Shown piece by piece: positions 5,183 to 5,367 of a stretch of DNA of 5,367 nt. Numbering within the stretch: the stretch's first letter is position 1; each line of letters begins with the position of its first letter. This stretch comes from Gammaproteobacteria bacterium (lineage in GTDB: Bacteria > Pseudomonadota > Gammaproteobacteria > Steroidobacterales > Steroidobacteraceae). The position numbers and the translations under genes were made by a program. The stretch covers positions 7,611 through 12,977 of the forward strand of contig PMHN01000173.1 in NCBI GenBank assembly GCA_003156695.1, read 5' to 3'. The notes below the pieces were generated by a model. It searched no databases and was not told the DNA's origin. It saw only the letters and a list, made by a program, of their open reading frames with translations.

Positions 5183-5367
5183 ATGACTGACCCATTATCT
5201 GAAGCCCGCATCCGGGCGCAGCGCTATTGGTACCTTGATGGCCTGGAGGAAATTACTCTCGGCATCATTTGCTGGCTGCAGGCCGGCTGGGTCCTGGACA
5301 TGGCTCCGGGCAACAGCAGATCACACTGGTTCTTGCCCGTCATGGTCTTCTACCTATTGCTGTTTGT
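5183..5367 (+). CDS. N-terminal part of a membrane protein of unknown function (3' end outside window)
   Basis: The ATG at 5183 is preceded by GGAG (5172-5175) at a seven-base spacing and opens a frame that runs off the window after 61 codons. The start is polar (MTDPLSEARIRAQRYWYLDG). A hydrophobic segment follows at about residues 21-42 (GLEEITLGIICWLQAGWVLDMA), then a polar turn (PGNSRSH), and a second hydrophobic segment begins at about residue 50 (WFLPVMVFYLLLF). It is therefore an inner-membrane protein with at least two helices. The (R)YWYxDGLxEIxxG opening is one I associate with uncharacterised multi-helix membrane proteins; no function is assigned. It has its own candidate promoter and operator upstream. 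Confidence 0.8.
   Translation, partial: MTDPLSEARIRAQRYWYLDGLEEITLGIICWLQAGWVLDMAPGNSRSHWFLPVMVFYLLLF

Overview
The window is GC-rich bacterial DNA (about 60% by eye) with strong G/C preference at third codon positions and densely packed genes. An AsmA-family envelope protein, signal peptides and a TAGAAT-type -10 box point to a Gram-negative proteobacterium. A gammaproteobacterium is my guess, but nothing here fixes the genus.

Left part (1-3381, + strand): the window opens in the last 59 codons of a gene whose tail resembles the C-terminus of TAXI-family TRAP transporter binding proteins. After a 96-base gap carrying a candidate -10 box and a small palindrome comes a complete 675-aa AsmA-family gene. 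Its stop codon overlaps the start of the next gene (ATGA). That gene encodes a signal peptide, a Cys-containing adhesin-E-like domain and a trypsin/HtrA-like (S1C) serine protease domain with an intact His-Asp-Ser triad. It is split by a one-base frame change near 2565, so it appears as two overlapping reading frames. The arrangement suggests a small operon for envelope or periplasmic functions.

Middle (3382-4333): a 246-aa secreted protein of unknown function with its own good ribosome binding site. It converges on a minus-strand gene, and a strong 10-bp hairpin (4310-4333) lies between them. The U-tract orientation favours termination of the minus-strand gene.

Right part (4334-5367): a minus-strand single-domain fasciclin (FAS1) protein without a signal peptide. 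A 323-base divergent intergenic region follows, holding a candidate fasciclin promoter, two GC-rich hairpins, a TTGACA box and a 14-base operator-like palindrome. The window ends in the first 61 codons of a plus-strand membrane protein that runs off the edge.

I see no RNA gene, mobile element, CRISPR array or defence system. The most notable item is the frame-split protease gene. The most plausible regulatory novelty is the palindrome in front of the truncated membrane gene. I found no convincing new biological system here.
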